Positions 41,403-49,064 of a stretch of 64,000 nucleotides of DNA are shown here, one piece after another; position 1 is the stretch's first letter, and each line of letters begins with the position of its first letter. Both the position numbers and the translations under genes were made by a program. The notes under the pieces are model-generated. The model did no database searches and was not told where the DNA came from. It saw only the letters and a list, made by a program, of their open reading frames with translations. The stretch covers positions 62,001 to 126,000 of the forward strand of contig NZ_JARADB010000005.1 of assembly GCF_028765165.1 (NCBI RefSeq), written 5' to 3'. Source of the stretch: Paenibacillus sp. MAHUQ-63. Its GTDB lineage: Bacteria; Bacillota; Bacilli; Paenibacillales; NBRC-103111.

Positions 41403-43915
41403 TTGGAAGCTTCCAAGAGTCGAAAGGAAGCGAAAGCCTTGGCAAGTCTGGCTTCGTTCGCCTCCGTGCTCACAGCCTCATCCATCCGCAGCGTCGCGGT
41501 ATACGTAATTTGATTTTGATTAAAAATATAAATGGTTTCCTGGTAAGGAATCTTCGAAGTTACGTAGTTGATCTCATATTTCTTCGCTTTCAGACCGCCA
41601 AGGATCGTCGTCTCCGAACCCGTATATCTGTACTCGCTATCGTTCTCCTGACTCTTCTTCTGCTCATCGTCCGCGTCCTTCACGGCTTCTTCATAGGAAG
41701 TTTGGTTATCCGCGTCAATGGTCATATACCCTCCGGTGAAGAGGAACGATTGCCTCGCCTGATCTTTGTTGTCATAGGACTTACTGCTTGTCCAAATTTC
41801 CGGAATCTGCAGTGCGTATTTATATTTCGCGTTCTTGTACGTGACGGTACGATCCGGGTCCATCAGCTCATCGAGATCCTGAATGAAGCCCAATTCCGGA
41901 TCCATGCTGTTTTTATCCACATCGATTGTCGAGACCAGCGTCTGCAAGAGCTCTTGGAGACCGGCATCAGCTTCCTCCTGCGGGTAATTCAGCTGAACTT
42001 CGTACTTATACTTATCTTTCATGAAAAAGAGAGAATATCCCGCTTTCCACTTATTTCCCAGCGAGGCGGCGAAGGCTACCTTCAGTGCAGGCACGCCGGC
42101 CAAAGTCAGCTCTTCGGGCTTCTCAACCTTGCGGTACTCCGGCACATACTGCGCTTCGAATTGCTCGCGCTCCCGCTGCACCCATGCGGCCAGCGTATCC
42201 CCGGAGGAAGCTGAAGTCACTTCCACTTGGAGCATTTGCGAATAATCGTCGCTGAAGAACGTAGAACCGCCGGTATAGCCGGCTCTCTGCCAGGTGGAAG
42301 GCAGATCGAACGATAAGCCGTACTCATTCGTATAAGTCGTATTCTCATCCGAGTAGACGGAGATATCCCGGAGCGATTCGTCCTTTGCATTGAACGCGAG
42401 CTTGAAAGAATCTAGCAGATCGTTGAAGCTATTTTGCTTAAAATTGTTATTATAGGCATCTTTGGATACAAATAGCTGCACTGTGTACAGCTTCCCTTCG
42501 TGAAGATACCCGCGGGTCTGGATGTAGCCGTCGTCGCCGGAACGGCCGACAATTTTGGCGAAAGGAGCCTCTCCCCGCTTCACGTATTGTCGCTCCAGAA
42601 TCGTCGATGGCGTTCCATAATCGTCATAGTCGTACTCGTCTTCCCCGCCGCCCGTCAGCTTCGCCAGCAGTGCCGGAGGAGACAGCTCGTCACTCTCCGT
42701 TTCCACCTGAATGGACAGCGAGAATTCCCCTTTCGCATCCGCGAAGTTGACGGAATCGCCGTCTTCGGACTGCCGCCCCTTCACAAGGCCGGCCGGATAT
42801 TTCATGGACCAGCCGAAGTGGCTGTCCCCGATTTTCGTTTTGCCGCGGTCCGCATCGAGGTCCTCCCCGTCCGCTTGCTGCGTCCACTTCGTCTCCGTAT
42901 GGAGCGCCTCGCCAAGCGTTACGGACTTCGTAACGACGGAGCCTCCGGACTGAATGGACACGTCCACCTTCTCATCCGGCAAATACTTCTTGATCGCCTC
43001 GTTATAATCAACGAGCGTCTTCACTTTGCTGGGTCCGATAGATACGACAAGATCGTCCTGCTCGATCCCTGCCGCGGCAGCCGGCGAATCCGGATCGACA
43101 TACGCAACGCGCAGACCCGTTGAGCTCGGCAAACCGACGACGGCCTCCCAACTTTCTTCCAGCTCCAATCCCAAATAAGGGCGCTTCACCTTGCCGTACA
43201 GCTGGAAATGCTTCAATACATACTGAACCGTATCGACCGGAATGGCGAAGCCGAGGTTCTCAACGCCGAAATCGGCATATTTCATCGTATTAATGCCGAT
43301 GACCTCGCCTTTCATGTTGATCAGCGCCCCACCGCTATTGCCGGGATTAATGGCGGCATCGGTCTGAATAAGCTGGTACTGCGAGCTCACCGAACGGTCA
43401 AGTCCGCTGACGATGCCGACCGTGACGGAGTTCCGTAAGGCGAAGGAAATCGGCGTTCCGATCGCCGCTACGGTCTCCCCGACGTGAATATCGGAGGAAG
43501 AGGCGAATGTCGCCGGCGATAGGCCGGTAGCTTCGATTTTGACCAAAGCCAGGTCGCTCTCCTCGTCCACATTCGTGGCATGCCCGTTATAGGTTGTTCC
43601 GTCTGAGGTGACGACCACAATGTTCTTCATATCCTTAACGACGTGCGCATTGGTCACAATGACCCCATCGGATGCGACAATGACGCCGGTACCGTGCGCA
43701 AGATTGAACCGGTTCTTCTCCAGCGCTTTATCCGCATCATAAGAAGGCTTGCCGATAATGGCCACGACGGACGGCGTGGTCTTCTCGATGACCTTCGGAA
43801 TCTCCGCATTCACTTCGGCTGCAGACGCGGGCGCCGGACCTTGCCAAGTAACGATCATGAAAGCCGCTAGCAGCGCTGCGAATCCCTTTTTCTTAAAAAC
43901 GTTCCAATTCCCCAT
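41399..43915 (-). CDS. HtrA-like serine protease with PDZ and a long C-terminal extension
   Basis: 838 residues. A signal peptide (MGNWNVFKKKGFAALLAAFMIVTWQGPAPASA) is followed by a trypsin-like domain with His in VTNAHVV, Asp in DEESDLALVK and Ser in AINPGNSGGALIN, then a PDZ domain (GLRVAYVDPDSPAAAAGIEQDDLVVSIGPSKV). HtrA proteins usually end near residue 450. Here about 480 more residues follow, with three PsbP/lipoprotein-like blocks each containing a WxxxGYT or FGWSMKYP-type start and a VQLFVSKD/VQLNYPQE/TYTATLRMD strand. It is probably secreted or cell-surface quality control. It is coupled to a VanZ gene. Confidence 0.85.
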   Translation of the reverse strand: MGNWNVFKKKGFAALLAAFMIVTWQGPAPASAAEVNAEIPKVIEKTTPSVVAIIGKPSYDADKALEKNRFNLAHGTGVIVASDGVIVTNAHVVKDMKNIVVVTSDGTTYNGHATNVDEESDLALVKIEATGLSPATFASSSDIHVGETVAAIGTPISFALRNSVTVGIVSGLDRSVSSQYQLIQTDAAINPGNSGGALINMKGEVIGINTMKYADFGVENLGFAIPVDTVQYVLKHFQLYGKVKRPYLGLELEESWEAVVGLPSSTGLRVAYVDPDSPAAAAGIEQDDLVVSIGPSKVKTLVDYNEAIKKYLPDEKVDVSIQSGGSVVTKSVTLGEALHTETKWTQQADGEDLDADRGKTKIGDSHFGWSMKYPAGLVKGRQSEDGDSVNFADAKGEFSLSIQVETESDELSPPALLAKLTGGGEDEYDYDDYGTPSTILERQYVKRGEAPFAKIVGRSGDDGYIQTRGYLHEGKLYTVQLFVSKDAYNNNFKQNSFNDLLDSFKLAFNAKDESLRDISVYSDENTTYTNEYGLSFDLPSTWQRAGYTGGSTFFSDDYSQMLQVEVTSASSGDTLAAWVQREREQFEAQYVPEYRKVEKPEELTLAGVPALKVAFAASLGNKWKAGYSLFFMKDKYKYEVQLNYPQEEADAGLQELLQTLVSTIDVDKNSMDPELGFIQDLDELMDPDRTVTYKNAKYKYALQIPEIWTSSKSYDNKDQARQSFLFTGGYMTIDADNQTSYEEAVKDADDEQKKSQENDSEYRYTGSETTILGGLKAKKYEINYVTSKIPYQETIYIFNQNQITYTATLRMDEAVSTEANEARLAKAFASFRLLEASK

Positions 43916-43958
43916 GGTTTGTGGTCTTCCCCTCTTAACAAAATATGACAGTAGCTAG

Positions 43959-43987
43959 AATCTAGCATATTTAACATAGAGAGACAA
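43959..43987 (-). promoter_or_regulatory. sigma-A promoter of the htrA-vanZ operon
   Basis: On the minus strand TTGTCT (43982-43987), 17 bp, TAGATT (43959-43964), about 45 bases before the start codon. A small TAGCTAGAATCTAGC inverted repeat overlaps the -10. Confidence 0.5.
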
Positions 43988-44014
43988 CACAAATTTTCCC
44001 ACAAGAAACAGGAT

Positions 44015-44854
44015 TTATCGACATTCGGATATACGCTGCGGGTGCGTGTACACCGCCAATTGGTCCCGGCGAATGAAGCCGACGACTGTAATGCCCAGAT
44101 CCTCAGCCAGCTTCAGCGCCAAATCCGTAGGTGCGGATTTCGACAGCAGGATGCCGGCACCGATCTTGGCCGCTTTCAGCGCCACTTCGGAGGAGATTCT
44201 TCCGCTGAAGGCAATCGCTTTGTCGCGGGCAGGAATGCGCTGCCTCAGCATGTTGCCGAATATTTTATCCAGAGCATTGTGCCGTCCGATATCCGACCTG
44301 CTCAGGAGCAGCTCATCCGCCGTACAGAGCGCCGCATTGTGCAATCCGCCCGTTGCCTGGAAATCCAGCGACTGCTCCTGCATAAGGTTCATGAGATGGA
44401 AACACTGCCGGACCGTGAGCTGGAGCTGGGAACGGACGGTTTTGGCCGTGCGGGCATCGTTGTGGAAATAAAATTGGCGGCTTTTGCCGCAGCAGGAGCC
44501 GATGAACCGCTTGGAAACCATCTCCCGGCTCAATTGATGGAGATGGCGCAGCTTCACGTCGGCGAAGCCGCGCTCTTCGTCCAGCTTCAGCGACTCGATC
44601 TGGTCGACGAAGCGAATCAACCCCTCGGAAGCCAGGAAGCCCGTGACGAGATCGACCGTCTCGGTCGGCGTGTGGACTAGCGTGGCGAATTCCTCGCCAT
44701 CGAGCTTGATCGTGAGCGGCGCCTCTACGGCAATCGTGTCCTCTTGAGGAACGATACGGGTTCCGTCGTAGCGGTACAAGGGCCACACTGCGGTTGGGGA
44801 GGGCCGATCTTGCCGCCGGACTTGGTCCTTATCATGGTCGTTATCGTTGTCCAT
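44015..44854 (-). CDS. fdhD: formate dehydrogenase accessory sulfurtransferase FdhD
   Basis: About 279 residues. FdhD landmarks are EAPLTIKLDGEEFATLVHTPTETVDLVTGFLASEGLI, the loop with the active cysteines (FIGSCCGKS), ATGGLHNAALC, and SDIGRHNALDKIFG. It transfers sulfur from IscS to the molybdenum cofactor of formate dehydrogenases. The Cys loop reads SCCGK where CGxCGK is more common. It starts at ATG 44854, overlapping the stop of the fdhF-like gene by one base (TGATG), so it is the last gene of the fdh operon. Confidence 0.92.
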   Translation of the reverse strand: MDNDNDHDKDQVRRQDRPSPTAVWPLYRYDGTRIVPQEDTIAVEAPLTIKLDGEEFATLVHTPTETVDLVTGFLASEGLIRFVDQIESLKLDEERGFADVKLRHLHQLSREMVSKRFIGSCCGKSRQFYFHNDARTAKTVRSQLQLTVRQCFHLMNLMQEQSLDFQATGGLHNAALCTADELLLSRSDIGRHNALDKIFGNMLRQRIPARDKAIAFSGRISSEVALKAAKIGAGILLSKSAPTDLALKLAEDLGITVVGFIRRDQLAVYTHPQRISECR

Positions 44855-47211
44855 CACTCCACCTCCAACTCCAGCTCTTCGATCCGTTTCTCCACGTACC
44901 GCGTATCCTTATGCGCATGGTACGTTTCCGCTTTCTCCACGATAACGGCCGTATTGTATTCGGGGATACCCGCATATTGCTCATAAACCCCTTTGGGAAT
45001 CAAGCTGTTCCCCTCGGGCCAATGCACTTCGATGTTGCCGGGCTTGACCTCGGCATATTTGACCCGGCCGTGCATGCTGCCGTACCGGTTGTAGACCACA
45101 ATGGCTTCCCCCTCGCTTAATCCTAAGGGAGCCGCATCCTTCGGATGAATCAGCACATCGTAGCGATCCGCTTCATTGAAGGGATCGACGTCGCTGTAGA
45201 TCATCGAGTTGAACTGCTTGCCGCGGCGCGTCGTGACGGCGAAATGCCCCTCCGGCTTCCGCAACTGCGGAAGCTCGATCGGCAGCAGCGATGCGCGCCC
45301 ATCCGGCGTCGGACAGACACCGTCCTCGCACAGCCATGCGCCGCCGTATTGAAACACATCGCCGCGCTTCTGCAGGTGCTGGATGCCGTCATAGCTCGGC
45401 GCGGCCTTGGCGATTTCCGCGCGGATCGCTTCGGCGCTCTCGCAGCCGAGATGCCGGGCCGCGGCCTCGGGCTTCACGCGGCGGGCGAGATCCGCATAGA
45501 TCGCCCACTCCGCGCGGGCCTCGCCGATGCGCGGGCCGGCGATCTCCGGCGAGAAGTACACCATCCGCTCCGTCGAGGTGGACGTGCCTCCCCCGGGCTG
45601 CTCGTAGCGCGTCATCGCGGGCAGGACCACCACGGCCTCACGGGCGTCCAACAGCGTGGAGGTGTTCAGCAGGATGTCCTGATGGACGCGAACATCGACG
45701 CTCGTCAGCGCTTCGCGGACGAAGGCCGGATCCGGCATCGTCTCCAGGAAGTTGCCGCCGGATGTGTAGAACAGCCGGAGCTTCCGCTCCTGCTCCTCGG
45801 GCAGGAGCGCGTTCTCGAGGGTGACGCCGACGATGTCACCCTGCCAGCTAGGCAGCTCGAAGCCCCATAGCTGCTCGATGCGGCTGCGGTCGGCTGCGCT
45901 GCTCATGTCGCCGCCGGGCAGGGAGAAGGGGTCCGCGCCCATCTCGCCGGAGCCCTGCACGCCGCTGTGGCCGCGGATCGGCATCAAGCCGCAGTGCTCG
46001 CGGCCGAGAAAGCCCCGCAGGAGGGCGAGATTCGCCACCTGCGAGATGTTGTCCGTGCCGAAGCGGTGCTGTGTGAGCCCCATGCTCCACACGAAAACCG
46101 CGCTGCCGGCACGCGCCAGCAGCTCCGCGAACTCGCGCATGCGTTCGCGGGACAGGCCGGACGACTGCGTGAGCGTCGTCCAGTCCTGCTGCGCGATGTG
46201 GGCGCGCAGCTGCTCGAAGCCGTTCGTGTGCGCCTGCACGAACGCATGGTCGATGGCGGAGCCGGGCTCGCGCTCCTCCATCTCGAACCAGACCTTCATG
46301 ACGCCGTTCATGAAGGCGATGTCGCCGCCGATGTTCACCTGGTACACATCGTCGGCAAGCTTCGTCCCGAACAGCGCCGATTCGGGAATGGAGGGGATCC
46401 AGTACTTCTCCATGGACGGCTCGTAGTACGGGTTAATGACAATGATCTTCGTCCCCCGGCGCTTGGCCGCATACATATACTTCGTCGAGACCGGCTGGTT
46501 ATTGGCAGCCACGCTGCCCCAGAACACCAGGACGTCCGTGCCGATCCAGTCCTTGTAATTGCATGTCGAAGCGCCGACGCCGACGGAACGCTTCAGCGCC
46601 GTCTTCGACGGCGAATGACAGATGCGCGAGGCGTTGTCGATGTTGTTCGTGCCGAGCAGCCTCGCCGCCTTCGCCGCCATATAATACGACTCGTTCGTGA
46701 TTCCCCGGGCCGTCAGATAGAAGGCCATCCCCTTCGGATCGATCGCCCGGGCTTTCGCCGCGACCGTGTCCAGCGCCTCGTCCCAGGTGACGCGGCGGAA
46801 ATTCCGCTCCCCCTTGCGGCGAATGAGCGGATACGGAATGCGCCCGAGCTGCCTCAGCTCGGTGCTGTTCATCCGGCGCAGCTCCTTGATATCGGCGTGC
46901 AGCACGTCCTCGCGAATCGCGGGCATCGTGTTCAGCCGAAGTACGTTCAGCCGCGTCGTGCAGAGATGCGGTCCGGCCAGCGTCTGGTCGTACAGCCCGG
47001 ACACCCCAAGCGCGCAGCCGTCGCAGACGCCCTGCGTCAGAATTCGGTAGGCATATGGAAGGTTATCCCGATTTTGCCAAGCGATTTTCGCCGTTTCGCG
47101 GATGTGCTGCGGCTTTACCTTGCCGAGTCCGAACGGCATTTTGCTGACCCACAGCTGCGGATCCGGCTTTGCGGGCAGCTTGATCGGCCCGGTGTGTTTG
47201 GTTTTCCCCAT
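44854..47211 (-). CDS. molybdopterin oxidoreductase, FdhF/YdeP family
   Basis: 785 residues. The opening GVCDGCALGVSGLYDQTLAGPHLCTTRL, the MGD-binding stretches (RVTWDEALDTVAAKARA, FWGSVAANNQPVSTKYMYAAKRRGTKIIVINPYYEPS, RGHSGVQGSGEMG) and the NASRICHSPS segment with Cys (not selenocysteine) mark the FdhF/YdeP branch of formate-dehydrogenase-like enzymes. It would bind a molybdenum bis-MGD cofactor in the cytoplasm. The electron acceptor and whether formate is the substrate are not known for this branch. GAGGAG precedes ATG 47211. The upstream space contains a structured terminator. Confidence 0.88.
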   Translation of the reverse strand: MGKTKHTGPIKLPAKPDPQLWVSKMPFGLGKVKPQHIRETAKIAWQNRDNLPYAYRILTQGVCDGCALGVSGLYDQTLAGPHLCTTRLNVLRLNTMPAIREDVLHADIKELRRMNSTELRQLGRIPYPLIRRKGERNFRRVTWDEALDTVAAKARAIDPKGMAFYLTARGITNESYYMAAKAARLLGTNNIDNASRICHSPSKTALKRSVGVGASTCNYKDWIGTDVLVFWGSVAANNQPVSTKYMYAAKRRGTKIIVINPYYEPSMEKYWIPSIPESALFGTKLADDVYQVNIGGDIAFMNGVMKVWFEMEEREPGSAIDHAFVQAHTNGFEQLRAHIAQQDWTTLTQSSGLSRERMREFAELLARAGSAVFVWSMGLTQHRFGTDNISQVANLALLRGFLGREHCGLMPIRGHSGVQGSGEMGADPFSLPGGDMSSAADRSRIEQLWGFELPSWQGDIVGVTLENALLPEEQERKLRLFYTSGGNFLETMPDPAFVREALTSVDVRVHQDILLNTSTLLDAREAVVVLPAMTRYEQPGGGTSTSTERMVYFSPEIAGPRIGEARAEWAIYADLARRVKPEAAARHLGCESAEAIRAEIAKAAPSYDGIQHLQKRGDVFQYGGAWLCEDGVCPTPDGRASLLPIELPQLRKPEGHFAVTTRRGKQFNSMIYSDVDPFNEADRYDVLIHPKDAAPLGLSEGEAIVVYNRYGSMHGRVKYAEVKPGNIEVHWPEGNSLIPKGVYEQYAGIPEYNTAVIVEKAETYHAHKDTRYVEKRIEELELEVE

Positions 47212-47252
47212 GTTATGCAGCTCCTCTTATGCACGATTAGGTGTATTTATGC

Positions 47253-47324
47253 AAAAAACCACCGCAAAGCTAGCTCCAGCCCTCCTCTATGCGAGGAAGT
47301 CTGCAAGCACGCTTCACAGTGGTT
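47253..47324 (-). terminator. terminator with long stem inside the fdh operon leader
   Basis: On the minus strand a 14-bp arm (47311-47324) pairs with 47257-47270, with three G-U pairs, followed by TTTTTT. The loop holds a second hairpin (CCTC/GAGG around 47281-47297). Confidence 0.75.
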
Positions 47325-47400
47325 AGTCTCCGGCAGGTTCGCTACCAAGTGCCAAGCACTATGCTTATGTATATGCGGGACACGCCCGAACTTGCCCAAT
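47325..47400 (-). promoter_or_regulatory. structured leader upstream of fdhF-like gene, possible cis-regulator
   Basis: Read on the minus strand, this stretch has several short hairpins in a row: CGGGCGTGTCCCG, AAGCATAGTGCTT, and GGCA...TGCC enclosing GGT/ACC, then the terminator. With the terminator it makes about 150 bases of structured RNA between the DUF2294 gene and the molybdoenzyme. It does not fit the Moco, T-box or other riboswitch cores I can recall. It could be a new regulator or simply a transcript end plus promoter region. Confidence 0.4.
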
Positions 47401-47431
47401 AAGGGCTTCCTGGACGGCGGGCCATCATTTC

Positions 47432-47800
47432 CTAACGGCCTCTGCCGCCAAATTTCTTCTCCAGATCCTGATCGAATACGAACACCGACATCCCCAAATC
47501 CTGCTCAATATCGATATCGACGAACAGCTGAACGAACTTCGCTCCGAGCAGCTCCTCCATCTCGACAGGAGGATGATCCCGGTAAATTTCTTTGACCATT
47601 TCCGTGCGAGCCGTGCGGAGCATTTGTCTGCCATCGCCCGTCTTCGCCATGAACTTCTCCACCGGGGACAAATTGCCGGCCATTTCGCAGATCGCCCAAC
47701 ATTTGCAGAAGGTTGTCGTCACGCGTTCAGGCCCTTTGCCCATATGCTTCTTGCGATATGCTTTCACCAGGTTACTGAATTCGGCCTCCATTCGGTTCAT
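47432..47800 (-). CDS. DUF2294 family protein (YrhF-like)
   Basis: About 122 residues. MNRMEAEFSNLVKAYRKKHMGKGPERVTTTFCKCWAICEMAGNLSPVEKFM followed by RTARTEMVKEIYRDHPPVEMEELLGAKFVQLFVDIDIEQDLGMSVFVFD is the DUF2294 pattern. In B. subtilis the relative YrhF is encoded with the formate dehydrogenase-like YrhE, so linkage to this locus is meaningful, but its role is unknown. Start ATG 47800 has AAAGGTGG eight bases upstream; the frame opens 12 codons earlier. Confidence 0.82.
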   Translation of the reverse strand: MNRMEAEFSNLVKAYRKKHMGKGPERVTTTFCKCWAICEMAGNLSPVEKFMAKTGDGRQMLRTARTEMVKEIYRDHPPVEMEELLGAKFVQLFVDIDIEQDLGMSVFVFDQDLEKKFGGRGR

Positions 47801-47960
47801 CGGGCCAGCCACCTTTATATTTACTGCCTCAATCATAGCAAGAAAGCGTATAACTGGCTAGAGGCATGAACGGCAGTTTGCCGGCTAGATGTCTGGCTGA
47901 TGCCTGTTCTGCCCGTCTGGATGCCTGTCTAATGCCTGATAGACGCTTCTTTCCATCTTC

Positions 47961-48074
47961 TCAATCGTGCTCCTCTTCGTCCCATCTGCGGGAGTACGCT
48001 TTGCGCGTCACCCAGAACGTAGCTCCTAGTATGATGACAAGGGCGATAACGCCCAAAATGATGGCACCTGTCAT
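47961..48074 (-). CDS. 37-residue membrane microprotein (YtzI-like)
   Basis: Short ORF with AAAGGAGAG upstream of ATG 48074. The first 22 residues form one hydrophobic helix (TGAIILGVIALVIILGATFW), followed by a charged tail RKAYSRRWDEEEHD. Size, topology and charge pattern resemble Bacillus YtzI-type small membrane proteins. It is encoded about 160 bp upstream of the DUF2294 gene on the same strand, so it is probably the first gene of the formate-dehydrogenase-like cluster. Confidence 0.6.
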   Translation of the reverse strand: MTGAIILGVIALVIILGATFWVTRKAYSRRWDEEEHD

Positions 48075-48112
48075 GCCTTTCACTCTCCTTTCGCAGCAGC
48101 TTGTCCCTGTTG

Positions 48113-48294
48113 TAACGGACTAGAGAGCCGCTATTGGGCATATTCGCACAGCTTATAGAGCTAACGGACTACATAGCCGTTATTTGCTCATTTTGGCGCC
48201 ATTTGGGGGTCCATTTCGGCCTATTAGCGGCATGTGTGTCCGTTAGATTTCGTTTTCCTTAAAATCGGCCAACTAACGTCCGCTGTGTCCGTTA
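48113..48294. repeat. 182-bp palindromic element, four TAACGGACAC arms (copy 1)
   Basis: Four arms with the core TAACGGAC(AC), each about 25-30 bp. Forward arms start at 48113 and 48162; reverse arms end at 48245 and 48294. The spacing between arms of the same direction is 49 bp on both sides. The inner pair forms a long imperfect palindrome (forward GCCGTTATTTGC, reverse GCCTATTAGCGGC). No ORF of note lies inside. Its layout and size are the same as copy 2 at 48698. Confidence 0.7.
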
Positions 48295-48697
48295 GATGAT
48301 TTGGCTCTGCGCTTCTATCCGTTCTGCAGCCTACAGTCTTCCAGTCTCCAGCTGGGAAACGCGGGGCAGCAGAAGTCGCAGACGGGCACTCCGGCACCTC
48401 CAGGAGGTCCTAACAATCCGACTAGTCGGCACTTGCTTACGGCGTCACTCGAATTGAAACGAGCGCTACCCGTAACCGTCCGTTTCCTTTATTTCGCGCC
48501 TTATCCTATACAATACCCGATAAACGCGGAGCCGCGCAAAGGCGAATTTCAGATGCGCTCGACAGTGCACGGGTATGCCACCGGATTCGTTGGCGCTTTG
48601 GATGCACGAGGAGCTGCTTGCGCTCCGTAGACGTTATTACGAATTGTAGGATAACCAATTCAGTCAGGTCAGCTCGCTTTGAGCTGCCCGCTCCGGC
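48295..48697. other. gene-free spacer between two palindromic elements
   Basis: About 400 bases with no convincing ORF, promoter or RNA. Open frames here have no good ribosome binding site and unlikely composition. A TATACAATACCC stretch near 48515 looks like a -10 but has no gene behind it. It may be decayed sequence. Confidence 0.4.
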
Positions 48698-48880
48698 TAA
48701 CGGACACAGCTGCCCTTATTCAATGAATATGGAGCGTTTCGCATTTCTAACGGACACCACCGCCGCTATTTGCCACTTTGTACTCGAATTCCCTATCAAA
48801 ATCGGCAAATAAGCGCTCTGGTGTCCGTTCGATTCGCAGCGGCGTCATTTCTATTGATATAACGGCCGTGGTGTCCGTTA
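48698..48880. repeat. 183-bp palindromic element, four TAACGGACAC arms (copy 2)
   Basis: Forward arms start at 48698 and 48748; reverse arms end at about 48830 and 48880, giving spacings of 50, 83 and 50 bp. The inner arms pair well: TAACGGACACCA followed by CGCTATTTGCC on the left, and GGCAAATAAGCG followed by TGGTGTCCGTT on the right. This is a better-preserved copy of the element at 48113. Confidence 0.75.
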
Positions 48881-49020
48881 GCCAGGTCCGTGGCTTTGGG
48901 AAATACGTTTTGGAAAAGATAAACAGGGAAAGCTAACATAGTTCAATTACCTTCAGCCGTAGTTATACATCTTAAATCTTAGTTATATAACCGGAAAGCG
49001 GAATGGGGTACTCTTAGACA

Positions 49021-49034
49021 TGTAAGCACATACA
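49021..49034 (+). promoter_or_regulatory. candidate catabolite response element (cre)
   Basis: TGTAAGCACATACA matches the palindromic cre pattern TGTAAGCG-type at 12 of 14 positions. It lies about 30 bases before the binding-protein gene, where CcpA would repress. The central CG is CA, so the match is imperfect. Confidence 0.4.
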
Positions 49035-49064
49035 TTCCAGCGTACACGGGAGGTCACATATTAG

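Noticed and set aside
44854..47211. Selenocysteine formate dehydrogenase
   Set aside because: The residue in the NASRICHSPS segment is encoded by a Cys codon, and no in-frame TGA is present.
47333..47343. tRNA T-arm (GGTTCGCTACC-like string)
   Set aside because: No matching acceptor, D or anticodon arms around it on either strand.
47225..47400. Moco riboswitch or T-box in the fdh leader
   Set aside because: The conserved cores of either class could not be found.
45967..47595. A 542-codon open frame antisense to the fdhF-like gene
   Set aside because: It mirrors a real GC-rich gene, has no ribosome binding site or domain, and its composition (Arg/Ala/Pro-rich) is that of an antisense shadow.
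48301..48630. A 109-codon frame in the repeat region
   Set aside because: No ribosome binding site, unlikely composition, and it lies between two repeat elements with no sign of selection.
48113..48880. CRISPR array
   Set aside because: Arms are inverted relative to each other and spacers are not of uniform size and kind; no cas genes are present.
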